Positions 14,129 through 25,711 of a DNA stretch of 64,000 nt are shown piece after piece. The DNA is from Allodiplogaster sudhausi (lineage: Eukaryota > Nematoda > Chromadorea > Rhabditida > Diplogasteridae), in assembly GCA_945643635.1 (NCBI GenBank), contig CALZFC010000005.1, positions 12,377,001 through 12,441,000 on the forward strand, given 5' to 3'. A model generated the notes under the pieces. That model did no database searches and had not been told where the DNA came from. It saw only the letters and a program-made list of their open reading frames with translations. How positions within the stretch are numbered: position 1 is the stretch's first letter; each line of letters begins with the position of its first letter. The translations under genes and the position numbers were made by a program.

Positions 14129-15210
14129 GGAAGTGGAGAGATGAGAACAATGAAAAGTTCGAGAAGTAAAAAAAACATTGAACTAATACATTACAGTAAC
14201 CAGAACGCGACATTTTCCCTTGAAGACCCGTCCATTCCTCCTGCTCAGGCAAGTACAAGTTCTACGGCATCAAGACCGCGCAGACGGCCGATCACGCAGT
14301 TCTCGCCATCCGTGACATGTTCCAGATCGTGTACGAGATGAAGAGGAAGCAGATCGAGCAGGTCAAGCAGAAGCAAGAAGAGGAGAAGAAGAAGGTCTGG
14401 CGGGAAATTCAAATATTTGAAATTTGAATAATTATTTGAAATAATTAAAGGACAATTGAGAATGCTACTTGTTGGGTCAAGGGCTAAAGAAAAAAATATC
14501 ATCTTTAGTACAGTAAGCTTGCTTGTGGAAAGCCATACTTTCAAGGGATCTTATTTATATTTTTGGCTATATAAAATAACCCAGACAAGAGTGTAAGAGA
14601 GATTTGAATGTATTTATTATTATTATTATATAAAAGCTTTAGGTGAATCGCATGGACTAAAAGTTTCATTTGAAAATGCATGTTTCTGCCATTTAAATAT
14701 TGGCAATTTGTCAAAGTAGAATATTAAAATAAAATAGTAGGCAAAATAATTCCAGGAGATGGAAGAGAATGGAATTCGATCGGAGAACGGCGTTCTTGTC
14801 GCAGATCTGCTTGATCTCGAGACGGAACTTCAGCACATCGAGCAGGTTTGTGGAGGAGGAGGAGTACGAGTTTGTAGAATATGTGCAAAACCGTAATATT
14901 CAACGGATTAATCCGTTTCTTTTAATAAGCCATTGTGGCTTGCTAGCGACACGTAAAGATGTTTTGGTTATATATATATATTTTTTTTTCTTGTAGGAAA
15001 AAAAGGAACCTTATAAAATAAATACATTAGTATTCAAAATAAATCTTTGAAAAGAGAACTCTAATTTATGGGAGTAAATTTAAGGGTGTCAACCAACTGG
15101 CGCACATTCCTGTTGTGGCTGGCGATGAGTGGCCGGGCGAGACGAGCACTTACTCTACCAGTATGTTTTCATTCTATCTGTCTCCTTTTCTCTCTCTCTC
15201 TCTCTCGTGA

Positions 15211-15258
<48 letters not shown>

Positions 15259-15303
15259 AGGCTCTCTCTTTCTGCCTCCTCTCTCTCTCTCTCTCTTTTC
15301 CTT

Positions 15304-15338
<35 letters not shown>

Positions 15339-17990
15339 TTCTTATATCGTCTAATTATCTTCCGACTACTCTATTTACCTGTCTCTCAAGTTTACCCATT
15401 TCCTTACCCTTTTCTAGCAACTTGTAAGAAATATTTAAAAAAAAAAAGAAATATCTTAAGATGGCTCCGCTCTCGATCCATTCGGCCAGCAGCCATTCGG
15501 AATGCAAGCAGCAGCCGCAGCAGCCGCAGCTCCGGCTGCTGCCCCCCGCCAGGCAGACCCCTTCAGTGACTCATTCCTGTCCACTCCGGCAGCAGCAGGC
15601 CAAGCACACTCATTCAACACATCGGCCGTCGCTACTCCGGTGGGTTATGGAATAAACCATAGAACCAAGTGTTTAAACCATAGAACCAAGGGTTTAAACC
15701 ATAGAACCAAATGTTTAAACCATAGAACCAAGGGTTTAAACCATAGAACCAAGGGTTTAAACCATAGAACCAAGGGTTTAAACCATAGAACCAAGGGTTT
15801 AAACCATAGAACCAAGGGTTTAAACCATAGAACCAAGGGTTTAAACCATAGAACCAAGGGTTTAAACCATAGAACCAAGGGTTTAAACCATAGAACCAAG
15901 GGTTTAAACCATAGAACCTAGGGTTTTTGTTTTGTTAGGCTCTGTTAGTAATGTTGCATCTATTTATATCTGAATACAATTTCCCTTTACAGCAGCTTCC
16001 ATTCGCGCCGTCGGCCACGTCGACTCCTCAGCCATTCATGGCCGGCCAGCTCTCTCAATCACCCGCCACTCTCTACGGCGTACAGCCATCGGCAATTCAT
16101 CACATGCACCAGGTGGGAGAGGCACTTTCGGTGTCATCACCAAAAGGTGTACTGTAGACGAGTGTAGTCAGTAGTCAGTCGGTTGAGTTCAAGTCGAATG
16201 GGAAATGGTGTCCTGACAATGAGCGAAAAGGGGTACTGTAGAGAAGTTGTTGTGAAATTACGATAGTGACAAGAGGTACTTTTTATGCAATCAAAAGGAA
16301 ATCAGTTTTTTTGTAACCTTAAAGTTAGGTGTTTATTTATGTTTAAATAAGCTTTTTTTTAACTTTTCATTGAAAAAGGAACCATCTCCAGATGCCTTAC
16401 GCAGCAAATGGCTGGGGCCAGCAGCAACAGCAACAGCAGATTCCCTACATGGCATCGCAGCCGTTTGCTCAGGCAGCGCCAGGCTTCTCGGTTAACGCTT
16501 TTTTTCTCTCGTCATTTTTTGACCAACGCTCTTTTCCGTAGTTTTCCATAATTGCATATCTAGAAATAGAAGAGATTAAAAAATTAATTGAAAAAGTAAT
16601 ATTTATTTTCTAAGCCAGTAGTTATTTTAATGTTGTAGAATAAAAAATTAACCTAGTAACTTTTTTAAACAAAAAGTTACCTAGTAAATTTTTTGCATGA
16701 AAAATTGACCTAGTCACTTTGTTTAAAACAAAAATTTACCTAGTGATTTTTTTTGAAGGAGACAAACCCGTTCGCATCGGCAGTGGCCGCTCCTCCCGCG
16801 GTCGACCCCTTCGATACGTCGGCCGCACGAATGACACTCGCTGGCGCACCAATTCCGGCTTTTGGCGCGGCGGCGGCGCCCGTGAACTGGGGAGGTGCGG
16901 CGGTCAACGAGAACACGGCGCCCACTTTCACGGCCAACTTTGGAGACGCGAGGTTCAGCAGAGATGCTTGAATGAAACCTTCACCACCCCCCCCCCCCCT
17001 ATCATATTTTTGAGCCACCAAAGGCCCTACCCCACCCTTTTTTTGCCTGTGGACCCTCTGACATAGGCTTTCTTCCCTCTCTTGATTCCTCTCTGTTGTA
17101 AATGAAGATGAATCTTACAACTTTGTATTCAGCAAGACGAATGGCAACAGCAATGGCGGCGCAAACTGGGACAGCTCACGCAGGGTATGCCTTATTTAAA
17201 AAAAATATTAAAAAAATTATAGTTATCAAAGTAATATTTGCTCTAAACAACAAAATAAGGTTTACTGGTCTCTCATAACGCAATTAAATTTGCGACAAGC
17301 TAATTGTAAACAAATTTATCGAGTACAATATATTAGATAAATGTATTATGACATATTTTTTTTCAGAAGTCTTAAGTTTGTTCTATGTTTTCCACGTGTC
17401 ATTGTAGGTGTCCTCGCTGGAAGAGGCCTTCACCAAGCTGGTGGACATTGACTCGCTGGTCGGGCAGCCTCAGACGAAGAAGAACCCATTCGAGCATCTC
17501 ATCAATCCGCCCAAGGTTTGTGCTTTGAATTAAGTTATTTATTTATTTATAATAAAATAACTTCATAAAAATGCTAGTAAGCATTCATGATAATATCGAA
17601 TTGTTTATAAGAAAAACTGTCATTCCTGTATAGAATTTCGCAAAAAAATTTTTTTTTTTTAATTCAGAATTATTATTTTATTGTTGCCTTTGATAGGGCG
17701 TATACATTTGTGGCTGTGAAAATATATATTTTTTAAATTGAAAAATATAAGTTAAAATTTGAAAAGGAAAAACACCCTAATCTGCCTCTTTTCAGGTGCC
17801 CCTGAACGCTCTGGGAAGCTCTAGTGCGGCAGCTTCGTATGCCCCGCCCACCTCACACTCCCAATCTACGGCCCACTCGACCACGCTCGCGCCCACTTCT
17901 CTGCCCCCGCGCCCCGCTATCCCCGCGCCTGTTCCCGTCTTCCCTGGCAACAAGGCCAATGACCCCTTTGCCGATGACTTCTTCAACTGA
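9361..17990 (+). CDS. dab-1: Disabled-family PTB adaptor protein, complete 15-exon gene
   Basis: Endocytic adaptor that binds lipoprotein-receptor NPxY tails and clathrin/AP-2 machinery at the plasma membrane (family knowledge). Exons by reading frame and GT-AG sites: 9361-9415, 9605-9682, 13117-13212, 13448-13575, 13811-13907, 14249-14394, 14756-14845, 15085-15160, 15461-15639, 15993-16112, 16392-16490, 16759-16952, 17133-17184, 17408-17515, 17796-17990. They sum to 1713 nt with matching phases (570 aa). Residues about 51-200 form a PTB domain with the Disabled signatures [26 protein letters not shown] and AFGFVFG. An acidic, probably helical stretch follows (201-230), then a low-complexity Ala/Gln/Pro tail. 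Endocytic motifs include DPF at 261, 288, 404 and 562 and NPF at 391 and 496. The start is the first ATG in frame after the upstream acceptor. If exon 12 is not spliced at 16952, a stop at 16969-16971 would give a shorter form. Confidence 0.93.
9683..13116 (+). other. Large second intron of dab-1
   Basis: This 3.4 kb intron is the longest of the gene. It holds a CT tract near 11160-11235 and another at 11468-11545, a 41-bp tandem duplication at 12692-12773, and a short open frame at 12015-12257 (80 codons) whose first part looks non-random but matches no family I know. No exon in phase with exons 2 and 3 was found. Confidence 0.6.
12692..12773. repeat. 41-bp tandem duplication in dab-1 intron 2
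   Basis: Two adjacent copies of a 41-bp unit containing TTCGGCCGTAAAATATATAC differ at a couple of positions. No coding role is visible. Confidence 0.75.
13578..13765 (+). repeat. (GA)n tract in dab-1 intron 4
   Basis: The purine tract begins immediately after the exon 4 donor (CCAG, then gttgg) and occupies most of the short intron. On the transcript it would be a long GA-rich RNA segment next to the 5' splice site. Confidence 0.85.
13918..14143 (+). repeat. (GA)n tract in dab-1 intron 5
   Basis: Like intron 4, this intron begins its purine tract within about a dozen bases of the donor. The tract is over 200 bp of imperfect GA/GAAA. Confidence 0.85.
15186..15348 (+). repeat. (CT)n tract in dab-1 intron 8
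   Basis: An imperfect CT tract starts about 25 bp after the donor. Intron 8 carries pyrimidines on the coding strand where introns 4 and 5 carry purines. Confidence 0.85.
15654..15926 (+). repeat. 13 x 21-bp minisatellite in dab-1 intron 9
   Basis: The unit is AAACCATAGAACCAAGGGTTT with junctions creating the palindrome GTTTAAAC. The array length is exactly 13 units (273 bp). Copies differ only by single changes, mostly in the first units and the last one. The array begins 14 bp after the exon 9 donor at 15639. Because 21 is divisible by three, both strands keep an open frame through it, which produces spurious ORFs. Confidence 0.95.
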
Positions 17991-18669
17991 ATTAGAGAGG
18001 TATCCCGACACGACGAGACACGCTTACGGCTACTGTGTAACACTGGCATATATTTAGAGAAGAGAGAGAGGAGAGTACTGTAGAGTAAGTATTTGACATC
18101 TCTCTTTTTTCTCGTTTATAAATTCTATCCTTTCCGCGCAATTATCTACTCTGAATAGGGCATAATGGCGTTGTTTTTCTTGGTTGAAGGGATATCGTTA
18201 ATAATTATGATCCATGTATACTCTTGTACGATTCATTCATTCTTTCGCCAATGCGCTTCAATCGTGAGCGGTTGTTCCTCCCCCGCTCTCTCATTTTTCT
18301 TCCTTTCTCAACCCTCTCTCGCTCTCTCGCATTTCTTTGCTCCTCTTCGCCACCACCTTCTCTCCTCTGATCCTAAAAGCTAGTCTGAGACAATGTTGTA
18401 GTCACATAATTATTTCAACTTATACATTTCTCTGCCCATAACTTTCCCGCCTTGCGCTGATGGTCCGTCCTTTTCTTCAAAAAGTGGGGCGGTCTTAATT
18501 CGCCCATCCCTGTCCCTGCCTGGGCCAGTGACACCACCATCTCTAGCCTACTACTGCGTAGTAGCCCCCTTGTCAGCCAAGGCCCGCCCCGTCTGCTTTT
18601 CGAGCCCGATTGTACATTCAACCTATCGCATGACCCAGCGAACGCGATACCGTAGTTTCTAGGCTTAAA

Positions 18670-18724
<55 letters not shown>

Positions 18725-20073
18725 ATACATAATTGTAAAGGCATTCTCAACGAGCCCGCATCACAAAAGTCTCTGTGTTGTGTGCTCTAGTAAGCGTACA
18801 GGCACCCAGACCAATGTTGCTACCGTAATTCCCTGCGATTGACACTAAAAATACGAGCACACCAAAAGTGTCTTGTACTGGCTGTGTCACATCCCCAACG
18901 TTTTTGTTATGGCCGCACGCGCCAAGGGCATCTACTTATTCCTACCCACTCGGCAATTCACATTTGTTTAGAGTGGTACGGTAATAATTTTTTTTCTCAT
19001 GCGTCGCCACGGGAGCCGGGACGTTTTTGCCGATAAATCAATCAATAAATTGATAAGTAAAATAAATAAAAATTTCGCGCCTTTTCTCTCTCCTAGTATA
19101 CTGTAATGATGTGTAGGATTTGCATTATTGCTACCATTCACACCGTCGTCTTGGACCCACCGGTTAGAAAACCTCAAGCATTTTAGCCTTCCTTTCTTCT
19201 CTTTGATTTTCTCTTGCGCGATGCCTTTCTCTCTTTCTCTCTCTTTCTCTGTCCCCTCTCTTATTTTCCCGTTATCTCTAGATTCACTCTGCGCCCTTCT
19301 GCCTCTCTTCTTTCTATCGTTGTCTCTCGCCAACCTTGCGCCAAATGACCCGCTCTCCTTCACTTTGTCGAATTGTTTGTAGATATAGGCGAATTACTAT
19401 GCCATGCTTGATTGTGTTTCTCTATCTCTCCTTTTCTCTCTTTCTCTTACTATATATCTCTCTCTTTGGGTCTCTAGAGTGTGCTGGGTCCTTTTTCGCT
19501 TTTATCTCTACTTCTTCGCGTTCTCTACCCAAGCTACACACACTCCATCTCTTTCGAGATCACAGTGAGTCAAGAAGTCCGTTCCCCTTTTCGCAGTCCG
19601 TTTTATCAGTCTCTGAGCCCCCACCCCCATTTTTGAATAAATACTATCTTGAATATACTTGTGAGCATATGTATGTACTGTACTCTATTCGCATGCCCTG
19701 TTTTATGTCCTCAACACTCTTATCATTATCATTCTCCTGTCATATGCCGTGAAATGTAATCAGGCTTGATTTACTTTCCTCGGACTCGCTGATTCCAACG
19801 CTCATTGTTTGAGCCCCCATGTACATCCTGGCACATCAGACCAGCCCAGCCTCTCCCCCCCCCCCAACCATTTCCATTCTTCTGCGATAAAGGCAGACAT
19901 GATATGCCAGACCGCAACTGAGATATGATTGCATATACTATGTATGTCTCGACTTTTATGTTCTATGTATCATTCTGAGAGCTGCGTGTGTCTTTGAATA
20001 TTTAAGTAAAGACGAAATGTAAAAAAAAATACAATGTGGATATTGCATACAAAGAAAACAAAGAGTAGAATTG
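17991..20073. other. dab-1 3' UTR and intergenic region, no further gene seen
   Basis: After the dab-1 stop there is about 2 kb of low-complexity and AT-rich sequence with short CT-rich stretches (18290-18370, 19215-19300, 19425-19480). I found no exon chain and no conserved protein. The polyadenylation site of dab-1 cannot be fixed from this sequence. Confidence 0.5.
18671..18722. repeat. (TA)26 microsatellite
   Basis: An uninterrupted TA dinucleotide run of 52 bp. Confidence 0.97.
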
Positions 20074-20530
20074 TTAAAGGAAGTATCCGAGGAAAAAATA
20101 ACTTCTTCTTTTATGTTCCCATTTGATCAAGTCTGGCCTAAAAGATCAATTAGAGATGGTCCCGCTTTACGAAAGTCAGTATTTAGCGAGAAATTTGCAT
20201 TTGTTTTATGGAATACGGTAGAAAACGTCTCTGTCGATGCACCCGGTGTATGCTCAAATCCAAGCAAGGAATGCCAACGGGTGGGAAGAAGAGGCAGTCT
20301 CTGACCGTCTTGTCCACCTTGCACCCCATTTTCACCAAGAGATGAGAGGTACAGACGTTAGAGAAAAGCGAGACAATGAAAGAAGTCGAGAGAGGTTAGA
20401 TACACATACGTTTCAAATTTGAAATTTTGTAGCGGGCACTCAAAAAAAGGCTCATCCAGTTGGGAGTTTAGTACAGTTTGAAACGTAATTTTATTAGATA
20501 CGGTATTCTTTCGTCGGATACTTCCTTTAA
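20074..20530. mobile_element. TTAA-flanked MITE (piggyBac-like)
   Basis: A perfect 17-bp inverted pair, TTAAAGGAAGTATCCGA at 20074-20090 and its complement at 20514-20530, bounds a 457-bp non-coding segment. The outer four bases are TTAA on both sides, as expected for piggyBac-type insertions that duplicate TTAA. This leaves a 13-bp terminal repeat AGGAAGTATCCGA. No transposase frame is present, so the element would be non-autonomous. Class assignment rests only on the TTAA ends. Confidence 0.65.
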
Positions 20531-20952
20531 GGAATGTGGGAAAGCGGTTAATAGTGAACAAACGAGGTGTACTACAGGCTTGATACGGAAGGGAAGTTAA
20601 TGATGAAAGTTCTGTTGAGCAACTTTTGTGATTAATTGGTATGCCCACAAGACGGGAACATGGAGAGCAGGAGAAGAGGGAGAGAAGCAGAAAAGAAGAC
20701 GAAGCACTAGAGAAGGTACCAGGCAGAATGACATTCTACATTATTACACGATTCGCTTCCTATCGAGAAACATTGCTTACGAAAAAGTTGAAGATGGATT
20801 TGTTTGCAAACCAATGTGTCTCTCTAATTGTATGGATAAAAAATTTGGTTAGCTGCAGATACGTCACTCGAAATTGCGTTTGCGCTGGCGGAACTTTTAA
20901 AGAGCTTCGTGAATATGTATATGCAAGTCGTCGTTTCTTCTCAAAAGCTTAA
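20531..20952. other. Spacer, no gene seen
   Basis: Between the MITE and the tRNA gene there is unique sequence with only incidental open frames. Confidence 0.4.
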
Positions 20953-21025
20953 CGACCCTGGCAGGACTCGAACCTGCAATCTTCGGTTTAGGAGACCGAC
21001 GCCTTCTCCATTAGGCCACAGGGCC
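20953..21025 (-). tRNA. tRNA-Arg (anticodon CCT)
   Basis: Folds as a 73-nt cloverleaf on the minus strand: acceptor GGCCCTG paired with CAGGGTC plus discriminator G, D stem GCCT/AGGC, anticodon stem TCGGT/ACCGA with loop CTCCTAA (anticodon CCT, decoding AGG), and T stem GCAGG/CCTGC with TTCGAGT loop. There is no intron. An identical gene lies at 48647-48719, and the two also share about 40 bp of 5' flank (from 21026 upward on this strand). Confidence 0.95.
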
Positions 21026-21284
21026 ACGAAAGACGTATTTTAAGAGAGAAAAATTTGCATAGCATTCCGTTGTGGACTTACTTTTGTAAGGTAGACCAAA
21101 GTTGCCTAGAAACTTCCTAATGATTCTGCGTATGACGTGACACTTTTCTAGCCCATATCTGACTCCAGCAACATACAGTGATATGAAAGGAGACTGGCTC
21201 GGATCCACGGTGCATGAAATATGACTTGTATTTAAAATACGGAGTGACAACCAGAAATCAATCACATATTTTTAATCAATGAGG

Positions 21285-21440
21285 ACCTAGTGGCTCGTAA
21301 ATTGTTTGAATCAATTTTCAGCTCACTGGTACTGACTTCTTTAGAAGACCAAGAAACTAACAACTTGAGCCGATCTTCTTTTACTACTGAGAAGTCTGCC
21401 GCCGTAGTAAAGTGTCGCTTTTTTGGGGGGAGAACTCGCG
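21285..21440. repeat. Dispersed repeat, copy 1
   Basis: The stretch around 21290-21400 aligns in the same direction with 27280-27370 (shared TTGATTCAATTTTTAGC-like core, GCACTGAC and GAGAAGTCT). The following AGTAAAGTGTCGCTTTTTGG at about 21400-21425 occurs reverse-complemented at 27093-27125. It is non-coding and its class is unknown. Confidence 0.6.
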
Positions 21441-21785
21441 GGGCTTGCCTCACAGGGGAACGTCTGATTCTCTTGGAAAAAGTACTCTTTTTCTGTCTCT
21501 AACGCGTCTCCGGCGAGATCTGGCCGGTCCCTCCACCTTCCAACCGGGTACATGCTGTCCGGCCACCCTCGCCGGAAGACAGAGACAGCGAGAGAGTATT
21601 TAAAACAGAGAGACACAACTTGCCGGGTGGAGGAAATTTGCGACGCTATGGTCATAGCGTCGAAGATTTCTCCGGGAGATCGGCCCTTTCCGGAGTAAAT
21701 GAAATTGCACTCGTGCTGATTAGCAGAATATTCGGAATTCCGGAGCTATGCGTTCTTGAAAAGTTCGATGAGCTTGTATTGCAAC

Positions 21786-24700
21786 CAGAGATGCACGCTG
21801 GCCCAAATTTTTTGGGCCCGGCCTGCCCTTCGGGCCCAAAATCTCGGCCCGGCCCGGCCCGCAGTTTTAGGGCCTTGAATTTTGGGTCCGGCCGGCCCGG
21901 GCCCATGCGGGCCGGCCCGATTTTTTAAAATGACAGATTCAAATTTCTAATTCGTCCTTTTATTAGCATAATTTTAAATGGCAGAAAAAATCAAATGAAT
22001 TCCTTTTCAGAAGACTTCGTAAGCAATTACCTACACATAAATTGACCGGGATGTTATAAAAGAAAAGCGATTAGATTAGATTACTCGCTATTGTATTGCA
22101 TTAGGTAGTTGTGAATGTTGTTATTGCAGATTCAGCAGAGAACGGAGAATGAGAGAGTTGAAGACGGATTCAGGTGAAAGACGTTCCCTTTTCTCAGGGA
22201 CGAGATTTCTGAGGTCAGAAAATGAACGTTCTGCAACTGCAGTTGAGGCAGGAATGGAAAACAATTGAAGAACAAGTCGAGAGAGCTGGGGGAAGTCAGA
22301 AGCACGATCTTTCCAAGCTAGAAGGGGATCATCGTGGTCAAGGCCAGAAGAGTCAACAAATTTAAAGTGAGAGTTCAAATAGATATCAACTTCCGAAACT
22401 GATTCATCTTCAGAATCAGACACATCATCATAAGCGGTTCGGGAACGCTTAGCAGGTTTAGGCTGGGAGGTGGAAGACTGGGTGGGGTTCGTGGAATTCT
22501 TCAGGAGATCTTTTAGTTCCTGAATAACTCCCTTCCGCTGATCGTCGTTGGCGACGAGACGTAGTTTCCTCCTTTTAGGGTGCAGAAGCGTGGCAACTCG
22601 ATGGAACTTCGTGATGATTCCATCCTCCTCTTTCCTCATCATGCACTTGTAGGCGCTTCTACCAAGCGCGCACAGCAGGTCAGAGTCGGATGTCGTGACT
22701 ATCGTGTGGAATCGCTCCCTCAGTTCGTGCCACTTAGGCCAGACTTCACACAGCAAAGCTGCGTCCTTCTAAATAACGCTTATTTAATTGTTAAATAAAT
22801 GGACATTTCAAACCTGAAAGAATTCAATAAAGCCTTCGAACTGCTCCAACACGTAAAGAACATCCTCGAAGTCTGGGCGATTGGCAGAGAGAAAGTCCAG
22901 AGCAGCCCGAACATCCTTAAATATACTGTAGATTATCAATGAAGAAATACATTAATAATAGCTACCTCTGGAAGCTTGTGTCTATCCTTGTGACAGAACA
23001 ACTCAGCTTCGCACTCTTGGTAGGCTCTTGCAGTCTTCAACTTAGAGAGCCAACGGGACTCAACATCGAGCGGGAGCTTTCTCGAGAGGTTTAGGCCGAG
23101 AGAGCTTCCTCTCACGCCGTTGACAACGGTCTTCAGATCGTGCAGGATGCGCCGGCCACGTCGAATAAATGCCTTGTCCTCTGCAGTAAGGTCGTTCGCA
23201 AAAAGGAGATTCTTCCGATCCTTGTACTAATTAAAAATTCTCTTGCAAACGTTATTCGCAATGTGGCAGATGCAGGAAACTTCTGTAAAAAAAACAGTGG
23301 CTATAACAATATCAAGGTGATAATAAATCTAACTTTTTCCAATGTTGACACGAAGGGCCTTGCTGATATTCGACCCTTCATCTGATGCAGCATACAGAGT
23401 AGAGAGCGTCGCTTCCGACAGCCCAAAGCTTCCTGCCGCCGTTTTGATGTCGTCCCATACCTGGGCGCTGTCTTTTCTCGCAACTTCACAACGCTTCATG
23501 GCAGTATGGATACTGTAGTAACGCCTAAAACAGATATTTTAAAAATTCTTTAAAAATAATGCAGTACTGCCAAGACTACGTCAAACACTGACCAATCGCG
23601 AATGATGTGGAGCACCAGGGTGATGTAATCATCCTTCCTTTTGCCGTAGTCTGCGGACATCGCCTCGCCGAAATCTTGCAAGTGTTGTACAACTTCAGCA
23701 CCTTTCGTGGATAGAAGCTCGGTGTGAAGTTCATTCATTCGTCTGGTTACACAAGTCCTCGAAGGAATGATGGATTCGACTTGGAGAATACCGATGTGCT
23801 GGATGTGCTTCCGTTTCGCTCTGGAAAGTACACACTGAAGCCAATGCAAACAAGAAAATGCAGTTATCTAACCCAATTTCAAGAGCTGTAGAAATAACGC
23901 TAAGGAATCCACTGTGCTCAGAAATGGAGAAAGGTCGTGAGTTCCCAGAAACCCATTTTGCAATAGCAGTTGACAGTTTACGCTTCTCTTCTAGCGTGCC
24001 CGTAACAGAAACATTTGATAGGAACCCGTCAATGGGGCCGCTTCGCAAATTTTCAGCATTTTTATGCTGGCGCCCTCTGGGGCAGTTATCCAAATGGCGA
24101 CTGAAAGCAGCTTCGTGAGATAATAGAACAATAAAACAAGAAAAAACCTTGCGTTTCCTCCAGGGACCATTACAAGATGACATCGAGTACATGACAACAA
24201 CTGAGTGTTGTAGGCGGAAGCCTCGTGCCCTTCCGGGCTGTATAATAGCTGCTTGATTGGGTCGCTTGGATCTGTCTTCTTCCGACTTCGGAAGAACACG
24301 TAATCTTTGGAGAACTTCTGTTCGACCTGTGCGCGGACTAGTGCTTGAAGCTGCTCCTTCGAGTAAGACTTGGTGCCGAAATCCTTCCCTGCAGTTAGAA
24401 TATTTCATAATAAAGCAAACGTTTAACAAAGCTGAATCCGGTCAGTGCAACGCACCAAAAACTTTCAGCAGAATCTTCTTATCTGCTTCGCAGATAGAAT
24501 CCAGATCGTATTCGGCGCCGCTGACATTTCGCATCGTTATCAGTCTGAAATATTATCACCTAACCATTCATCAGACTCGTACAAGCAACAAAAACAACAG
24601 CCAAAGACAAACACGAACAGCGAAGGTACTTTCTTTACTTCATTCAGAAAAGGAGTACGAGTCGCATTAATGACTACTATATTTCGTATGGTCAAGTTGA

Positions 24701-24888
24701 GCACTAGGAGTTCAGTCGGTCATGAGCACGCTCGCTTGCACATCTGAGAAAAACGGGCCCAATCGGGCTCAGGGCCGGGCCCTAGGTTGGGCCCGGCCCG
24801 GCCCGGCCCTTGAGGGCCTTGAAAATTTGGGCCGGCCGGCCCTAAGGCCCGGGCCGGGCCGGGCCGGCCCGGGCCGCGTGCATCTCTG
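21786..24888 (-). mobile_element. Full-length hAT transposon with 8-bp target duplication
   Basis: The 3103-bp element has 13-bp terminal inverted repeats CAGAGATGCACGC and is flanked by a perfect 8-bp duplication ATTGCAAC (21778-21785 and 24889-24896), both hallmarks of the hAT superfamily. The first and last about 130 bp are extremely GC-rich arrays of GGGCC/GGCCC words, in contrast to the AT-rich interior. A multi-exon transposase lies inside on the minus strand. A deletion derivative with the same ends lies at 40566-40990. Confidence 0.95.
22121..24534 (-). pseudogene. hAT transposase, eight exons, one in-frame stop
   Basis: Minus-strand exons 24534-24456, 24388-24148, 24110-23873, 23834-23593, 23524-23334, 23282-22966, 22915-22814 and 22768-22121 join in phase to 2058 nt (686 codons). 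Domains in order: a BED-type zinc finger split by intron 2 (CTRC, later HLDNC); the RNase H-like core with the SDEGSNISKAL stretch typical of hAT; and the C-terminal dimerisation domain (RASDFPQLSRLVLQ, AVAERSFSDL). A TAG at 23227-23229 interrupts codon 349, after CHIANNVCKRIFN. The frame resumes in phase directly afterwards, so this is one nonsense change in an otherwise intact transposase. The element therefore looks recently active but is probably dead as sequenced, unless the stop is suppressed or is a sequencing error. Confidence 0.88.
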
Positions 24889-25009
24889 ATTGCAACTCGC
24901 TGCAACAAATGGGTTTTAGCTTTTCTTTTATATTGTATTTTGTCAATCCTGTTATAATGTACTTGTTAAGCTATTTTAGTGCCGTCTGTCGGACCGAGCA
25001 ACGAGGGCG

Positions 25010-25711
25010 CTGCGGCGAACGTGGCGACAGCCTCATCACTCGCAAGCCGGTCGTTGTCGTCTCGCGCTACTGCGCACGCAAGAACTGCGAGGTGGGCAGT
25101 GTTTTTTTTCCTTTTTGTACCTGTATTATGCTGGAACCCTTTCTTATATCTTGGGAGAATCGTGTGTTTTTTGAATTCACAAATCGCAAAATTTGGTAGT
25201 AGTAAACTTGAGCGATTATTCCTTTTATTGTTTTATATGCGGCCATATAACGTCATGATTTGAGTACTTTTCCTTACTATTCCAAATGGAACAGATATTG
25301 CGCAACATAGTCTTTCAGATTGTTTTGTTTCGTTGTTGCATAACGTTGCGCTATGCCTGGCAACATTAGACGAGCGGTTTTAGTTTCTGAGGATGATTTG
25401 TGTGTAACTTTGGGATCAAAGTATCATCATTCGCAAGCCGGTTGCCGTCCGAATATTTTAGATTCGCGTCCCTGCTGGAAAAAAACTAGCTAACCATAAG
25501 GAGTTTGAATGACTCTTTGAACATGCTGTTCTTCATGTTAAATTTTATAGGGACGGACGTCGGCAAGCGCACCAAGAGTGCGCGTATAGCCGTGAACGTG
25601 CTGTGGATGCGCAGAATGCTGGAGCTCCGCTGCCTTCTCAAGAAGTACCGCGAGGCGAAGAAGATCGACAAGCTCCACCTCTTCCATGGGCTCTCCCTGC
25701 GCACCAATTGA
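25010..25711 (+). pseudogene. rpl-19: Ribosomal protein L19 (eL19) pseudogene, two fragments
   Basis: The fragment near 25010-25091 reads GDSLITRKPVVVVSRYCARK, matching the early DGLIIRKP...SRARCRKN region of eL19. The second, 25551-25711, after an acceptor TTTTATAG, contains [20 protein letters not shown], then [10 protein letters not shown], matching the central helix region, but it ends at a stop where the protein should continue for about 100 residues. The N terminus and the long C-terminal helix are absent. The GT/AG-like borders between fragments suggest a DNA-level copy that kept an intron and not a retrocopy. Confidence 0.8.

Noticed and set aside
15502..15921. Repeat protein NHRTKGL x 13
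   Set aside because: The 21-bp array lies in dab-1 intron 9. Exon 9 ends at a good donor before it, and the open frame is a by-product of a unit length divisible by three.
15654..15926. CRISPR-like array
   Set aside because: The units are directly adjacent with no spacers, in a eukaryotic intron. It is a minisatellite.
21786..21920. GC-rich blocks as CpG islands or promoters
   Set aside because: The same blocks recur at each hAT end next to the terminal repeats, so they are subterminal transposon sequence.
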